DNA from: Paulownia fortunei
Taxonomy: Eukaryota > Streptophyta > Magnoliopsida > Lamiales > Paulowniaceae
DNA length: 64,000 bases
Direction of reading: 5' to 3'
Assembly (NCBI GenBank): GCA_019321725.1
Contig: CM033114.1
Span: 17,960,278 to 18,024,277, forward strand
Positions 1-12,200 of this stretch are shown here, in pieces. Within the stretch, counting starts at the first letter, position 1; every line of letters begins with the position of its first letter. The notes beneath the pieces are model-generated. The model was not told the DNA's origin, searched no databases, and saw only the letters and a program-made list of their open reading frames with translations. The position numbers and the translations under genes were made by a program.

Positions 1-500
1 ATGATAGTTACCCACCATTAGATAAGAAATTAAGCCTTCAAGAAGCATTAGCTCAATTGAAAAGTACTGTCAACCGATTCATGTTGCGAATTGAATCTAG
101 TAATCCATCACAAGAGAAGACGTTGACTCTTGATGAAGCAACACTCAATTAGCAAACACTCAGAGTCAATTCATGTTGGAAGCTACAACTAATGTCCAAA
201 ATCTATCATCATAATTTTAAAACTTGGATATTGAAATTAGTGAGTTGGATAATATGATTCCAAATAGACAACAAGACAAATTGTCTTGCACACTTGAGGC
301 AAATGGAGTGGGCGAAGAAGATTGTGATGTTATTTTGAGAAGCGGTAAAGAGTTAGAAACTCTTTTGTTAGTTGAAAAACTCATCACGGATAAATAAGAG
401 GTATCAACACAAATACCTCTAGTGGAGAATGGAGAAAACCAAGAAAATGTTCAACCAAGCCCATCTCAAAAGTTGTCAGTGAGGGTTTCTTATCATCATC
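1..500 (+). pseudogene. Athila-type gag relic (C-terminal part)
   Basis: Decayed gag C-terminus of a Ty3/gypsy element. It aligns by eye with the better preserved gag relic at 40880-41560: both contain an AQLxST..NxFM stretch, the LTLDEA/LILDEA stretch, and the [LR]SGKEL motif typical of Athila gag (here ILRSGKELETLL near 333-370). Stops break every frame, so no product is expected. It runs off the left edge of the window. It lies next to a copia scrap and the first PPR copy, so it is probably part of the repeat debris around that gene. Confidence 0.6.
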
Positions 501-644
501 TTCTATAAAATAACAAGCTTATGTCAAATATTGTGGAGGATAATATGGGCACCTCATCGGACAAGCATGAATTGGAGGATCACGAGTTGGTATATTGTTC
601 ATTAAAGTATTCTATGATGGAAAATTAAAGTGGGCCTTTATGGG

Positions 645-760
645 AGGAATATAACAATTGTATTGGACTTCATAATTCAAGTTTTCTATGAATGAACTGA
701 GCATATTGTTGAGAGATATTGAATTTATTGTGATTCAACTACTAGCAATATATAGTGATA
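645..760 (+). pseudogene. Scrap of copia RNase H 3' end
   Basis: A short stretch related to the end of the copia pol relic at 52310-52500, where the family normally reads HxRTKHIExD. It can be recognised only by comparison with the other duplicate and is too decayed to stand alone. Confidence 0.3.
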
Positions 761-1131
761 AAAAAAAAATACCATTCTACTTTTATTTTAACTTTACTAA
801 TATCACTTCAATCATAATTGAGGGGTTATTTGTCATGAATTTCATACCACATGTAGTTATTTGCAAAGTTCAATATCTTATGGTGAATGCAATAACTGTG
901 ATATAAATGTGAATATAAAATGATATATACACCTCTTATTTGTAACCCATATTAAACTTAATAAATAGTACTCCACTTTTACCAAAAACTGTTATTAATC
1001 CCCAAAATTATATGTCCTACCACAATAATTACTTCATTTGCTACCTACGAAGAGCAAATCGTAGCAATATAAAGAATAAAGGGATTTTGGTTGGGTTATT
1101 CTATAGTCTGAAACGAAATTTACCGTCTGAG

Positions 1132-1997
1132 AGCATCTCCAATCCAACACCAAATCCTATATCAAAACATCAAATTTGGTGTAATTTCATCTCCAATGGA
1201 ACATCAAATATTACACCAAATTTGGTGTAATATATATATATTCCCAATTTATCTCCAAAATTGTTCTACTCCCAATTTTAATTTTATTTGTATCCTATAT
1301 TATATATTTAATTAATTTATAATTTAGTTTTATTTATTCAATTTTAGTTTTCGTATTATTTTGCAATAATATTTATAGTGATTAATTGTCATAATTAATA
1401 AGTAATTAACATTTGCAATAAATTTTAATAATTATCAATAATAAATAAATACATTAAAATAACATTATCTGCATAAAATTCAAAAATAACATACAACATA
1501 AATATTAAAAATTAAAATTTAAAAAATAAAATATTACATAAAGATGCTCGACATAGATAAATCAAGAATAAAGATGTTCGCTTTATATTTCGAGATGCAT
1601 TACTTGATCATTTGTGGAATGAATATACTAATTTTGAGGATTAAATAACCAAAATATATTAGTTTTTATATTTATTTTATGAAAGTTTTTTTATTCTACA
1701 TAATGTGCAATGTAATATTTTTCTTTATTGTAATATTAATTGTAATGTTTATCTTTGTAATATAATCAATAAATGTAATATTAATTATATATAATTTTTT
1801 ATTTAGTAGAATTAATAGTAATAAAATATAAATAATTAAATAACTTTATAAAAAAAAGTGATAATTGATAAAAAAAAAATATTCATTTTGTATAAAATTT
1901 GGTGCAGTGATTGAAAATGATTTAGATAAAATTATATCAAAATATTAAATTTTTTATAAAATATATACTAAATTTGGTGCATTAGATCGTAGATGGT
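1132..1997. mobile_element. Non-autonomous TIR transposon (866 bp, MITE-like)
   Basis: The ends are imperfect inverted repeats: AGCATCTCCAATC at the left and the complement of ACCATCTACGATC at the right. Subterminal repeats of caccaaatttggtg type occur near both ends. The 4-bp sequence tgag flanks both sides (1128-1131 and 1998-2001). The paralogous site at 54125-54130 reads straight through (cctgagtaattctg), which acts as an empty site. The interior is AT-rich with no coding capacity. The TIR resembles PIF/Harbinger MITEs, but the flanking repeat is not the TTA/TAA expected for them, so the superfamily is open. Confidence 0.7.
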
Positions 1998-2027
1998 TGA
2001 GTTATTCTGAAAGCAAAGAATGAGATA

Positions 2028-3848
2028 ATGGGCTTTTGCTTGGGGCAATTTCTAACTTCTCCCCCAAATTGTTATGAATCAGGTCAGTTCCATTTTTTCT
2101 CTCTTAACCCACTTCGTTTTCTCTCCGTCTTTCGTTGTTTCGGTACAAAATCTGTTGCAAATTGCGATTCCCATGAGAAAATCAAGCTTGAGCTGGGAAA
2201 TTTTAATGGGTTGAATGATGCTCTTAGTTTGTATGAGAAAATGGCCAGATTGAGGCATTTTCCTTGTGTGAAACGGTTTAATCAATTGATTTCGCGTGTG
2301 GTCAATCTGAAAGAGTATTCCGCTGCCATTTGCCTTTTCAAAGATATCTGCATTTTGGGATTTCAGTTGATGAATATACTATGAGTATTGCTATTAACAG
2401 TTATTGCCTCTCCAACCGGGTTAATTTTGGGTTTTCAATACTGGGTTCGTTCTTCAAACGCGGTTGTGTTCCCGATGCAATCACTTTTGGCACCTTATTG
2501 AAGGGTTTATTTCTAGAAAACAGGATTACCGAAGCTCAAGAATTGTTTAGGAAGATAGTAAGAGAAAGGTTGTGTGAGCTAGATGTTGTTGCATACGGGA
2601 CTGTGATTGATGGACTTTGCAAGGGAGGTAACACCGCAGTGGCAGTCGAACTGCTCAGAGTAATGGAAAAAGGGAGTTGTAAGCCTGACACCCAGATATA
2701 TAACATGGTTATTGATGGATTATGTAAGGACAGAATGATAGATTCTGCCTTGAAGCTTTTTGATGAAATGTCTGAGAAAGCCATCACACGTGATGTTGTC
2801 ACTTACACTACTTTGATTTGTGGCTTATGTAATTTGAGTCGTTGGAGAGAAGTTAAAATGTTATTAAAGGAGATGATAGACTGCAAAATTTATCCGAATG
2901 TGATGACATTCAGTTCCTTGATTGATGCTTTATGTAAGGAAGGGTTGGTGGATGAAGCGGAAGATGTACTCCACATCATGTTGCAGAAAAATGTGGTTCC
3001 TAATGTAGTCACCTACAATGCATTGATGGATGGATATTGTCTGCAAGGACGAGTAGATAAAGCTAGGAAGGTTTTTGATTCTATGGCTAGCAAGAATATT
3101 GTTCCTAGTATTCACAGTTTTAACATCTTAATCAATGGATATTGCAAGAAGATGAAGATAGACGATGCCATGCATATCTTCGCTGAGATCCCTCATAAAG
3201 GGTTGAAGCTAATGTGGTTACATATAACTCTCTATTACATGGGCTGTTTCGTGGGGGCAGATGTTCTTCTGCACTAAAGCTTTTTGATGAGTTACAAGCT
3301 GCTGGGTTAAAACCAGACTTCTATACTAACTGTAACTTGTTGGATGGACTATGTAGGAACGGGCATGCCGAACAAGGATTGCTGATGTTGGATGCGTTGG
3401 AGAACAAAGGAGAGCATTTTCATATTTCTTACTACAATATCGTCATGGATGGATTCTGTAAAGCTAAAAAGCTTCATATAGCTCGAGCTATTTTTAGTGA
3501 TCTCCCTTCTAAAGGATTGGAAAGTAATGTGGTAACCTACGTTATCCTGATAAAAGGATGTTTTCAAAATGGGCTACTGGAAGAAGCTAAAGATCTTCTT
3601 TTGAAGATGGAACAGGCAAGTTTGTTGCCGAATGGGGTTACCTACAATGTTATTGTTCAGGGAAATCTAAAGAGGGGTGAATATGATGATGCAGCAAAGT
3701 TTCTTGAGGAAATGGGTGCTAAAGGATTCTCCCCAGATTCATCTACGTTTGCCTTGCTGCTTGATTTATCACGACAATGGAAGACAATCCTACTCTTTTT
3801 AAAATGATTCAAATCTTGGCTCCAAGTACTTTAAAACAAAAACTATGA
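2028..3848 (+). pseudogene. P-class PPR protein, restorer-of-fertility-like, pseudogene copy 1
   Basis: Similar to organelle RNA-binding PPR proteins of the Rf-like clade; a functional relative would bind one mitochondrial transcript. The N-terminus is rich in Phe, Ser and Arg and could be a mitochondrial presequence, followed by the segment typical of the clade (LNDALSLYEKMARLR). About a dozen 35-residue repeats follow, with motifs such as VVTYTTLICGLC and VVTYNALMDGYC. The reading frame is broken three times relative to copy 2: a lost base in a G run near 2357, a lost base near 3211 (gaagctaatg against gaagcccaatg), and a lost base near 3770. The reconstructed end is the TGA at 3846-3848. 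The longest open piece is 2330-3277. I chose 2028 as start because copy 2 starts at the homologous point. It looks like a pseudogene, although sequencing error in homopolymers cannot be excluded. Confidence 0.85.
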
Positions 3849-3935
3849 GCCAAGGAACTTTTCTGTCAATCATGCAAAAATGAGGAGGAAAATATTGATT
3901 ATTTGTTCTGTATATGTCCATATGGCAAGCAATTT
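3849..3935 (+). other. Zinc-binding-like tail in frame after the PPR stop, copy 1
   Basis: Directly after the TGA and in the same frame, the sequence encodes a Cys-rich stretch: FCQSC, then acidic residues, then DYLFCICPYGKQF. This resembles the zinc-binding domain (zf-RVT type) found at the end of LINE-like reverse transcriptases. The same stretch is conserved behind the stop of copy 2. Similarity between the copies ends abruptly at 3935. Confidence 0.5.
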
Positions 3936-4572
3936 GCACTGGTTCTTTAAGCAGGTACTGCTTTCTGTTCTCTCGAATTAGGAGTTAAATAAAATGATTA
4001 CTAAAAATTAAATCATGCAGATGAAGGCTCTCTCTGCTACATGGAAGGAAATCCAAAACACAATTTTAGTTAGTTCTATTTGTTTCGTGTTTTCTTAAGG
4101 AATGGAGTGGCTGCTGAAATAAACACCGATCAAAGTGACAATGAAACAGGCATAAGTCCGTCTTTCTTGCAAAAACCAGAGCGTCATTACCAAAGTTTAC
4201 TGCCCTCATTCAGTAACCATCTACATGAATCGCGAATAGACAAAAGAACATATTCAATTGCTAAATCAAGTTTAATTTTACATGCTATATACATACAAAT
4301 TTATATGATTGCAGAAGACAATCTACCAAGTTGCACAGTTGGGACGAACTGATTTGACAAGTACGAGCTTGGAAAGCATTACTTGGAAGCAAGATTAAGC
4401 CTGACGGCCGGCATTCACGATGCATACTTAGATAATAACTTTAGGTTTCGAATCTTAGTCCTACACGGCCTATCGTTATCGTGTGGTGTGTGCCCATCGT
4501 TAAACCTGGCAAACAGAATCGAAACTAAAGGATCTGTTGGTCTCAGTTCGTTTCAATATCCCCTACAGCCTA
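3936..4572. other. Non-coding 3' flank of PPR copy 1
   Basis: Unique to copy 1. Two open stretches of 66-90 codons (4080-4352 and 4383-4583) show no recognisable domain or codon signature. I see no feature I can support here. Confidence 0.4.
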
Positions 4573-4580
4573 AGCTAACC

Positions 4581-5817
4581 TAGAGTTGTCAAGTGGGCCA
4601 GTCCGATTAGAATCGGCTCTGGACCGTTTTAAGCCGTGAAGAAGTGGGCTGTTCAAATCCAGCCCCGGACCTAAAGCGGTCCGGTCCATGTTGAATAATG
4701 TTTTTTTTTTAGTAGGCTCAATTCGGCCCACTAGCCTGGTTTTAGTGGCCCGGTCTCGGGCCTGAACGAGTTTTATGAACTGGGCCTACGGGCTGGGTTA
4801 TGGGCTGACCCATTGGGTTTTTTTTTATGATTTTTTGATAAAATTTTTTTATGTTTTTTGATGATTTTTTATTTTATTAATTTTTTGTTTAGTTTAGTAT
4901 ATTAAATACTTTTATATTTTGTTAGTAATATACTTAATTTTTAACTTTATATTTTATTTTGATATTTTTTTTAGTTTAGTATACTAAGTAGTATTACATT
5001 ATTTAGTAATATACTTTGTAACTTTATATTTTATTTTAATATTTTGTTACATGGTATATTAAGTAGTATTATATTTTTTAGTAATATACTTATTTTTTAA
5101 CTTTATATTTTATTGTGATAATTCTTTTTAGTTCAGTAAGTAGTATTATATTTTTTAGTAATATACTTACTTTCTAACTTTATATTTCATTGAAATGAAT
5201 TATTTTTTAATTTAGTATATTAAGTAGTACTATATTTTTTAGTAATATACTTACTTTCTAACTTTATATTTTATTTTGATGAATTTAGAAAAAATGTATT
5301 CAAAAGTTGGGTATTTATAAAAAAAATCAACTATTTAAAAATATTAAATATTATATACAGTGGTACAAACACTTGTAATAAAAATAACACAATAAATTAA
5401 TTTAAAAAGAAATAAACTATTGCAACAGTAATATTACTGTTGTACTCACCACTTTGCTAGCAAATAACATATTATTGATAGGTAGCCTGTTGAATTATTT
5501 ATATGTATGGTTCAAAAAAATTAACAAAATTGAGAATGGTTCAATGGTTGGCTTCTGCATTTTTTCTTCCAAAGTTCAAATTGGAATTTTTGGCATGGGT
5601 CGACCCATGATGTGCCTGGGTCGGTCCTGAACTTGGACCGGTTCTGAAGTGAGCTTGGGTTTAAACGGGCCTGTTCATAGGTTGGGCTGAATTATATTTA
5701 TTAGGCCCAATTAAGGCCGTTCATATAATGAAAATCGGTCCATATAACCTGTACTGTTCATGGGCCAGTCCTGAGCCAGTTCCAGGCATGTTGGGCACAT
5801 GCCAATTTACAACTATA
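4581..5817. mobile_element. Non-autonomous hAT-like transposon (1237 bp)
   Basis: Terminal inverted repeats: TAGAGTTGTCAAGTGGGCC at the left, and at the right the complement of TATAGTTGTAAATTGGCATG. The flanks are an 8-bp target duplication with one mismatch (agctaacc at 4573-4580, agctaatc at 5818-5825), as expected for hAT. Both subterminal regions are GC-rich and full of gggcc, ggcccgg and ggtccg words that can pair with each other. The core is AT-rich with a minisatellite. There is no transposase ORF. Confidence 0.8.
4880..5290. repeat. Minisatellite, about 5 units of 76-84 bp, inside the hAT-like element
   Basis: The word agtaatatactt recurs at about 4924, 5004, 5080, 5157 and 5241. Each copy is embedded in a unit of the type tatattaagtagtattatat, then the core word, then ctaactttatattttatt. 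Confidence 0.8.
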
Positions 5818-7247
5818 AGCTAATCTTGTTGAACAGTAAATGCAATTATTGTTTTTAAATTAATTTTGTGCATTTTATAAAATTGAGGTATTGCTAGAAT
5901 TAAAATTTTTGTAGTAATAATTTGTTCTCTACAACTTAACCAGTGGAGTTTATGATTGTATTTGATTGGATATATTGTTCACTTGCAATATTTTTATTTT
6001 TTTAAAAAAAGGTCCAAACACCCATATACATACGTATACACACACAAGAATCTTTCTCTGTATGTGATTTTTATTTTAATATAAAATTTGATGTTCTATA
6101 TTAATATTTATGTGATGATTAGAAGATGTATGCATATGTTTTTGATATAATGATTTGAATATGTATAATGACATATATAAAAATATATAATAATTGAAAT
6201 ATATTTATATATTATATAGATATATAAATATATATATTTGTAAGCAATTAGTATGTTTTGAAAATATTTTGAGGGAGAAAATAAGTTTTAGAGAAGATCA
6301 AATGTTTGATTTCATTTTCTAAGAAAGAAAATTGTTCTGAAGGAAGAAAACCAATCATTGCCTCAGATTCTCAACAAGCTCCATTCAGAAGAGTACTTTT
6401 ATAAATAGCTCAACTTTTCATTTTTTATTTTTATTTTTTTCGCCTCAAACATTCAATGTGGTAGCCACTATTACGGGCGATTTCAACCAGCCTTCGATAG
6501 TCTGATCTTGATAGAACTATTTTCATTTGAAAACAAACATTCTAAGGTTTCCACAGCCACTTGAATCAAGATAATACTATTTTTCTATGATAAGTTGGTA
6601 CAGTTTAGGATATAAAAATTAAAATTTAATCATATTTTGTTTAAACTAAGGCCAGATTTGTATGGATTCTTGCTACTAGTATGGTTCTGAATCGTTTTTA
6701 ACATTGTATAATTTCTTTAATAATATTTAGATATTTATTTGAATTATATGGTATTTTTGAAATTTCAAGGTATGTAGAACAAGAAGATTTTTATAGAGTA
6801 TCCAATTATAGTGAAGGATTAAAGTTTGATTATGCTTATACATGTGTTGCTAGTTTATGGTTCCAATTGTATATGGATATATTTGGGTAATTTAGAAAAC
6901 TTATTATTAGATAATAACTATCTAAAATTTATCCTTTTTTATAAAAAAAAAATCAGTCATATTAAGGAATAATGTTGCTACATTCTTCCAAGTCAAAGTC
7001 ATTCATAATTCATTTGTTTATAGAAGCCGAGGGTGAACTTGAGGTTTCATTAGATTGATTATGTTGGCTTAAATCTCACTGGTGGAAAGGTTAGTTCCTT
7101 TATCCTACTTTAATTCAATTATTATATTGCATGAATATAATATGTACCATAATTGTGTTACAAATAAAATAAGTTATTTATATTGCTAACAATGGAAATT
7201 GGTTTATGTGTTACTTTTGGATAAAATATTATAAAATTTATGTATCT

Positions 7248-7470
7248 GCTTGATATGAATGTGGTTATCGTTGATGGTTACAAACTTGAATTGAATTAGA
7301 TATATATGTTATGTTCTACTTATGCTTGATATGGTATGTGTTTGTTGGTGGTTAGACACTTGATTGAATTATATACATATTGTTATGACATTATTACTTG
7401 TGCTTGACATAATATGTTATTATTGGTGGTTGGAACTTCAATTGAATTGAATACTATCAATTGTATTTTG
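7248..7470. repeat. Degenerate tandem repeat, 3 units of about 77 bp
   Basis: Units begin at about 7248, 7324 and 7402 with gcttgatatg or gcttgacataatatg. Each continues with a ttgttggtggtt word and an acttgaattgaatta word. Confidence 0.65.
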
Positions 7471-7506
7471 AGCAAAATACTATATCACTTTTGTAATGTA
7501 ATAATG

Positions 7507-7919
7507 GACGAGTCACGTGAGACTGTGAGGCAAGAGCCTATGGTGATAGAGTATTTATGGTTGACTCTACGTTTGCAATTGAGACCATGATATAATTACC
7601 CTTGTGCTATAGTGAGTAGACATGACATTGTACTAATTATATTATGATAATTTGATAATGTATTAATCAGTGAGCCATGTGAAATTGTCTGAGACAGGTA
7701 ACCATAGTGACAGAGTTTTTATGGTTGAGTCCACGTGTGCAACTAAGACCATGATACAATGTTGTTGTGTTATAGGTGGATGGGTATGTTATTGCATTAC
7801 ATTAAGCAGGATGCTCCACATTTGATGGTGTGAGGCAAGATATTCCAATAGGGGTAGAGTGTTGTGGTTTAGCCAAGTGAGAAAATGAGACCATAATACA
7901 ATCACTCTTGGGGTGCATT
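7507..7919. repeat. Degenerate tandem repeat, 3 units of 115-160 bp
   Basis: Units begin at about 7507, 7669 and 7806. Each contains a gtgaggcaag-like word, then gtgatagagt followed by tatggttgagtc, then gagaccatgatacaat. The units are diverged and shorten from left to right. Confidence 0.65.
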
Positions 7920-9224
7920 CTTACATACTCATTAAACTATGTAAAATTACTTGAATTTAATATGAGATTATGAAAAGGAGGTTAAATGATTTTTCTGTAA
8001 ATTGCGAGACTTATGTTGTGCCTATTGCATATTTTGAGAGGATGATGTATGTTGTTTCTGTGTTGTTATGAAAGATATATGTATATTTTTGTATAATTCC
8101 TGAATATGGTGATGTTTGCTTATGTGGAGTCCTTGTAGTATAGTAGAATTCACTAGGCTTTATAGCTCATGCTTTTATTATTCTCCTCTCCAGGATAGTT
8201 GATAGTGATAGTTTATAGATTAATACGTGCAGCATCCTCTATGCCACTGCGACTTCTGAGTTAGTGTTGATTTGATTCTACACTTGGTATAGATTTGATG
8301 TATTAAAGCTTATTTACTATGTATTCAATATTTTGGAGATTGTTGGTTATAGTTCTTCGATATTATTTGAGGCATACTAATATTACTGATCTAGTATTAT
8401 AATATAATTCGTATTGGGTTAGAGTCGCTCGACTGCTAAGAGGGTGTTGATGTGTCTTATTGGAGGGCCCCATGTAGCATGGGTGGTTACATCAATTGTT
8501 TTGTTCATTAGTTGTATAATTTTATTATAGGACTACTATTATAGAGCATGTTGCTACAAAAGGGTACATATGATGGGCTGCTTTTTGTGATGCTCGCAAA
8601 TGTTCTACTATTGGCTAGAAAGCAAACTATAATAGCTAATTTGAGCTGAGGGTTTTATGCCACTCACTCCCCAAGAGAAATATATTGTAGGTTGAAGGGG
8701 CTTGGAATGAGGATGGCAGGGGTCCTAGTATTTAGGATGCTTTTCCCTTGTTCCTGGTAAATACTAGTATTTACTTTATAATCTGGTAGTGTGAGAAATG
8801 TATTTGTCATTAGAATATAAATTTGATTTTTGATTTTACAGTTGAAATATGATATTTGCCATCGATATTGAAATTATTTTTTACTCGTGGATGTCAAAGC
8901 ACTTCTCATCAGGTCTCTATGGTGTGTGGTGATGGACATATGAATGGCTTGGTTTCATAATCTTTTCCTTCTTTCTTTTTGCTTTACAGGTTGGGTAGGG
9001 TAGGGTAGAGGGTGTTGTGAAATTTGAAGGAGAGAATATGGAATGTGTCATATCTTTCCTCCATTGGATGGTTCCATGGGTTATGATTACTATAATATGG
9101 CTATTGAGAGTAAGATAATATGTCACCTAGTTAAAACCCTCGTCTCACTCTGTGTAGGTTTAAGTTCTTGCATGCTCTATCTTATGTACTCTAATGAATT
9201 CCAGTGATAGGGCCTTATCAATAG

Positions 9225-12200
9225 GATAAAAAGTCCAAAAAAACAAAAATTGAAAAAAGATGAAAAAAAAAAAGAAGAATAAGAAAGAGCAAACCAATTT
9301 GTTGCACCAAAAAAATTTACTTTTAAACTCTAAATAAATAGTTAATAAACTTATTGCAAATCTTATTTTATATCGCACCTTTTAAGATTTAGTTTCAAAA
9401 TTAATATTTTTTTCATAGCATATTATAATCTCATTCTCTTTTGTTCTATTATAAACTTTTAATTTTTTATTTATATGAAGGTATATTATTAGATAATGTA
9501 AATCTATGTTATCAACAAATAAAACATAATTTAAAAAATTGAGATAAAAAATAAAAGTAAATAGAACAAAAATGGTATGGATGTCATTAAAAGAAATTTA
9601 GAAGAAGGATTAAAATACATTTATTCAATATGTAGCAATTTGATATTTACGGTAAAACTCAGGTATCACTTAAAAATAACACTCTTAAAAATTATAAAAA
9701 TTCAAGTATCAATATGATATTTATGATATAATTTAGGTAACAAAATAATTTATTTAAACAAAATAAAATATAATATGAAAAATTGAAACAAAATTAAAAT
9801 TGGATAAGTCTGAAAGTGTATATATTTTTCATAATTTTTCATTTTACCACATGACCCTTGCTTAGTATTTTTAAAATTATAAATAATTCAAATATAAGAG
9901 TAATTTATATTCTTTTCTTCAGTAAATATAATTGAACTTTAATTTTAATCTTTTACTTAATTCTAATAATTTATACATTTTGAAAATTATATTTTTTTCA
10001 TTAGTATTCATTATTTTCTCACATCTGAATTTGCATGTTCTCTTCAAATATTCAAGAAGATAAAATTTAAATTTAAGTTATTTTTATTTTAAAATATTTA
10101 TTTAAGAAACTTTAGTTTTTTGTCCCAAACATAAAAGTTAATAAATATTATAATAATTGATGATTGCCTTAAAATTGTAATTTTCTTAAATATTTATTAA
10201 TTTAAACCTCAGGAGAGGTGGATTCCATTATCCCTAATTTCAGATTTTATGATAAAAGTATTTATATAGTTGCTAATGGAATAAAAAAAATAAAAAGGTA
10301 ATTTTTTTATCGATATTCTATATTGCAATTTTTATTTTTGGTTCTTCGTTGGAAGGAATGAGAGAGAGAAAATGAAGTGATCAAGAGGAGTATATAAGCA
10401 AATGGATAAGATTAGTCTTTATATATTTTTTGAACTAATTAGTAATTATGAAGAATATCATGATATTGTACTTGTTTTTGACAAAAAAGCTAATTTACTT
10501 TACTTGAAAGTTTTTTATTAAAATGTGACATTTTGTGATTTATTTTTTAAATAGTTTCTCTTGATTAACTTTGAATATTACATTAAGTAAAAATATTAAT
10601 TATCATTACAAATAGTTGAAAAGCTAATTGGCAGTAATCTTTTATTGTAAATAATTTTATAAAAAAATGATATGAATAAGATAAAATTTTAGAATTTATA
10701 ATCTCTTATCAATTATTTTTTACATCTGGAGAATAATTAAAATCTTTATAATTACACATGGTTCATAAATTTACAACAACATTATTTTTGGCGTAATTTT
10801 TATAAAAAAATGAAAGACTCGAGTTCATTTGCAAATGCCATATTTAATAGTATAATAAATTATAAACTTTCAGGAAAAAAACTAAAAATGAGTAATTTTC
10901 AGATGTATTTTTTCATAGATAAATAATAATACATATTTTGTATATTATTAAACCCCATGATTTAGATTGTAGTCTAAAGATTTGTTTCATAATTATGCAT
11001 TTTAAAAGCCCTCACTTAGTGTTTTTAAAATTATATGTACTTCATACATATAAGAGTAATTTATATTTTTCCTTCAGTGAATATAATTGAACTTTAATTT
11101 TAATCTTTTATTTAATTCTAATAAGTTATGCATTTTGAAAACTATATTTTTTTCCATTAGTAGTCATTGTTTTCTCGTAACTGAATTTGCATGTTCTCTT
11201 TAAATATTCAAGAAGATAGAATTTAATTTAAGATTTTTTCATTTAAAATACTTTAGTTTTTGTCTCAAACATAAAAGTTAATCAATATTATAATAATTGA
11301 TGATTGCCTCAAAATTAAAATTTTGGTCTCCGATTTCTTTTTTTAAAACTACATATAGTTTTATTGTTTTATAAATTAAAATATTTAGTATACAATCGAA
11401 GAGAGTCTTAAAATTTAAAATTATTGATGATTGCCTCAAAATTAATATTTTATCTTCTATTTCTTTTTTTAAAACTATATATGATTTTATTATTTATAAA
11501 ATTAAGGTATTTAGTATTTAATCAAAGAGAGTTTCAAAATTTGAATTTTGGTTTATCACTTTTTCTAAATTTTTATTTAAAACCTGACTTCTAATTAAAA
11601 TGATGGATTATTATCCTATATGTTAGATTTTTTTTTTTTGTTTTTAAATACATTTCTTTTTGGAATTTTTGACATAATATGGCTAGAGATATGTTTTACC
11701 AAAATTACAATTCTCAGGAGAAGTGAATTCATATAATTTTAAGTTCAAGTATTATGATAAAGGTATTCACATGATTGTTAATAAAGGCTTAGAAAGATTT
11801 TAGATTAAATTTTTATATATTGAGATTTAAAAAAAAAAGATTAGATAGAATAAGAGAAAGTCACTATGTAATAATTTAAAGTCTATAAGTGTATATATGC
11901 TATTGTAAGAAGAAAAATTAAAAGAAAATCATTTAATATGTAACAATTTTGACATAACAAAAGTCAAGTATGTTTTAACTGTATGTTAATTCAAGTACTA
12001 ATATGACATTCACGGTAACAATTCATTCAGCAAATTTAGTTATAAAGTTTACTATGTTAAATCATGCATAGTAAATTTAAGAAATTATTTTCACCTTGAG
12101 GTGTGAATCTTTAGCAACCACATGCTCATATTTACTAAACAAACTTTTAGAGAAATTTATTTAAAAATCAAAGTATCATATCCCTTTTATTTTTGAAAAA

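Larger units (their letters stand above)
645..4000 (+). repeat. Segmental duplication, copy 1 (copia tail plus PPR pseudogene)
   Basis: Counterpart of 52310-56080. Homology starts near a copia 3' scrap (compare tttctatgaatgaactgag near 680 with tttttcatgaatgaattgag near 52340). It continues patchily through the PPR upstream region (aataattacttcatttgcta near 1024 and again near 53937) and runs past the PPR stop to about 3935. Copy 1 holds an 866-bp TIR element that copy 2 lacks; copy 2 has over 1 kb of extra AT-rich spacer. Confidence 0.75.
5826..9224. other. Non-coding AT-rich stretch with two degenerate tandem arrays
   Basis: No coding signature on either strand. It holds the arrays at 7248-7470 and 7507-7919. 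From about 8100 to 8800 the base composition is less AT-rich and the text looks like an old LTR or element UTR, but I could not identify ends or domains. Confidence 0.45.

Noticed and set aside
4383..4583. Possible SINE B box (ggtttcgaatctt) and small ORF
   Set aside because: No A box at the right distance, no A-rich tail and no target duplication.
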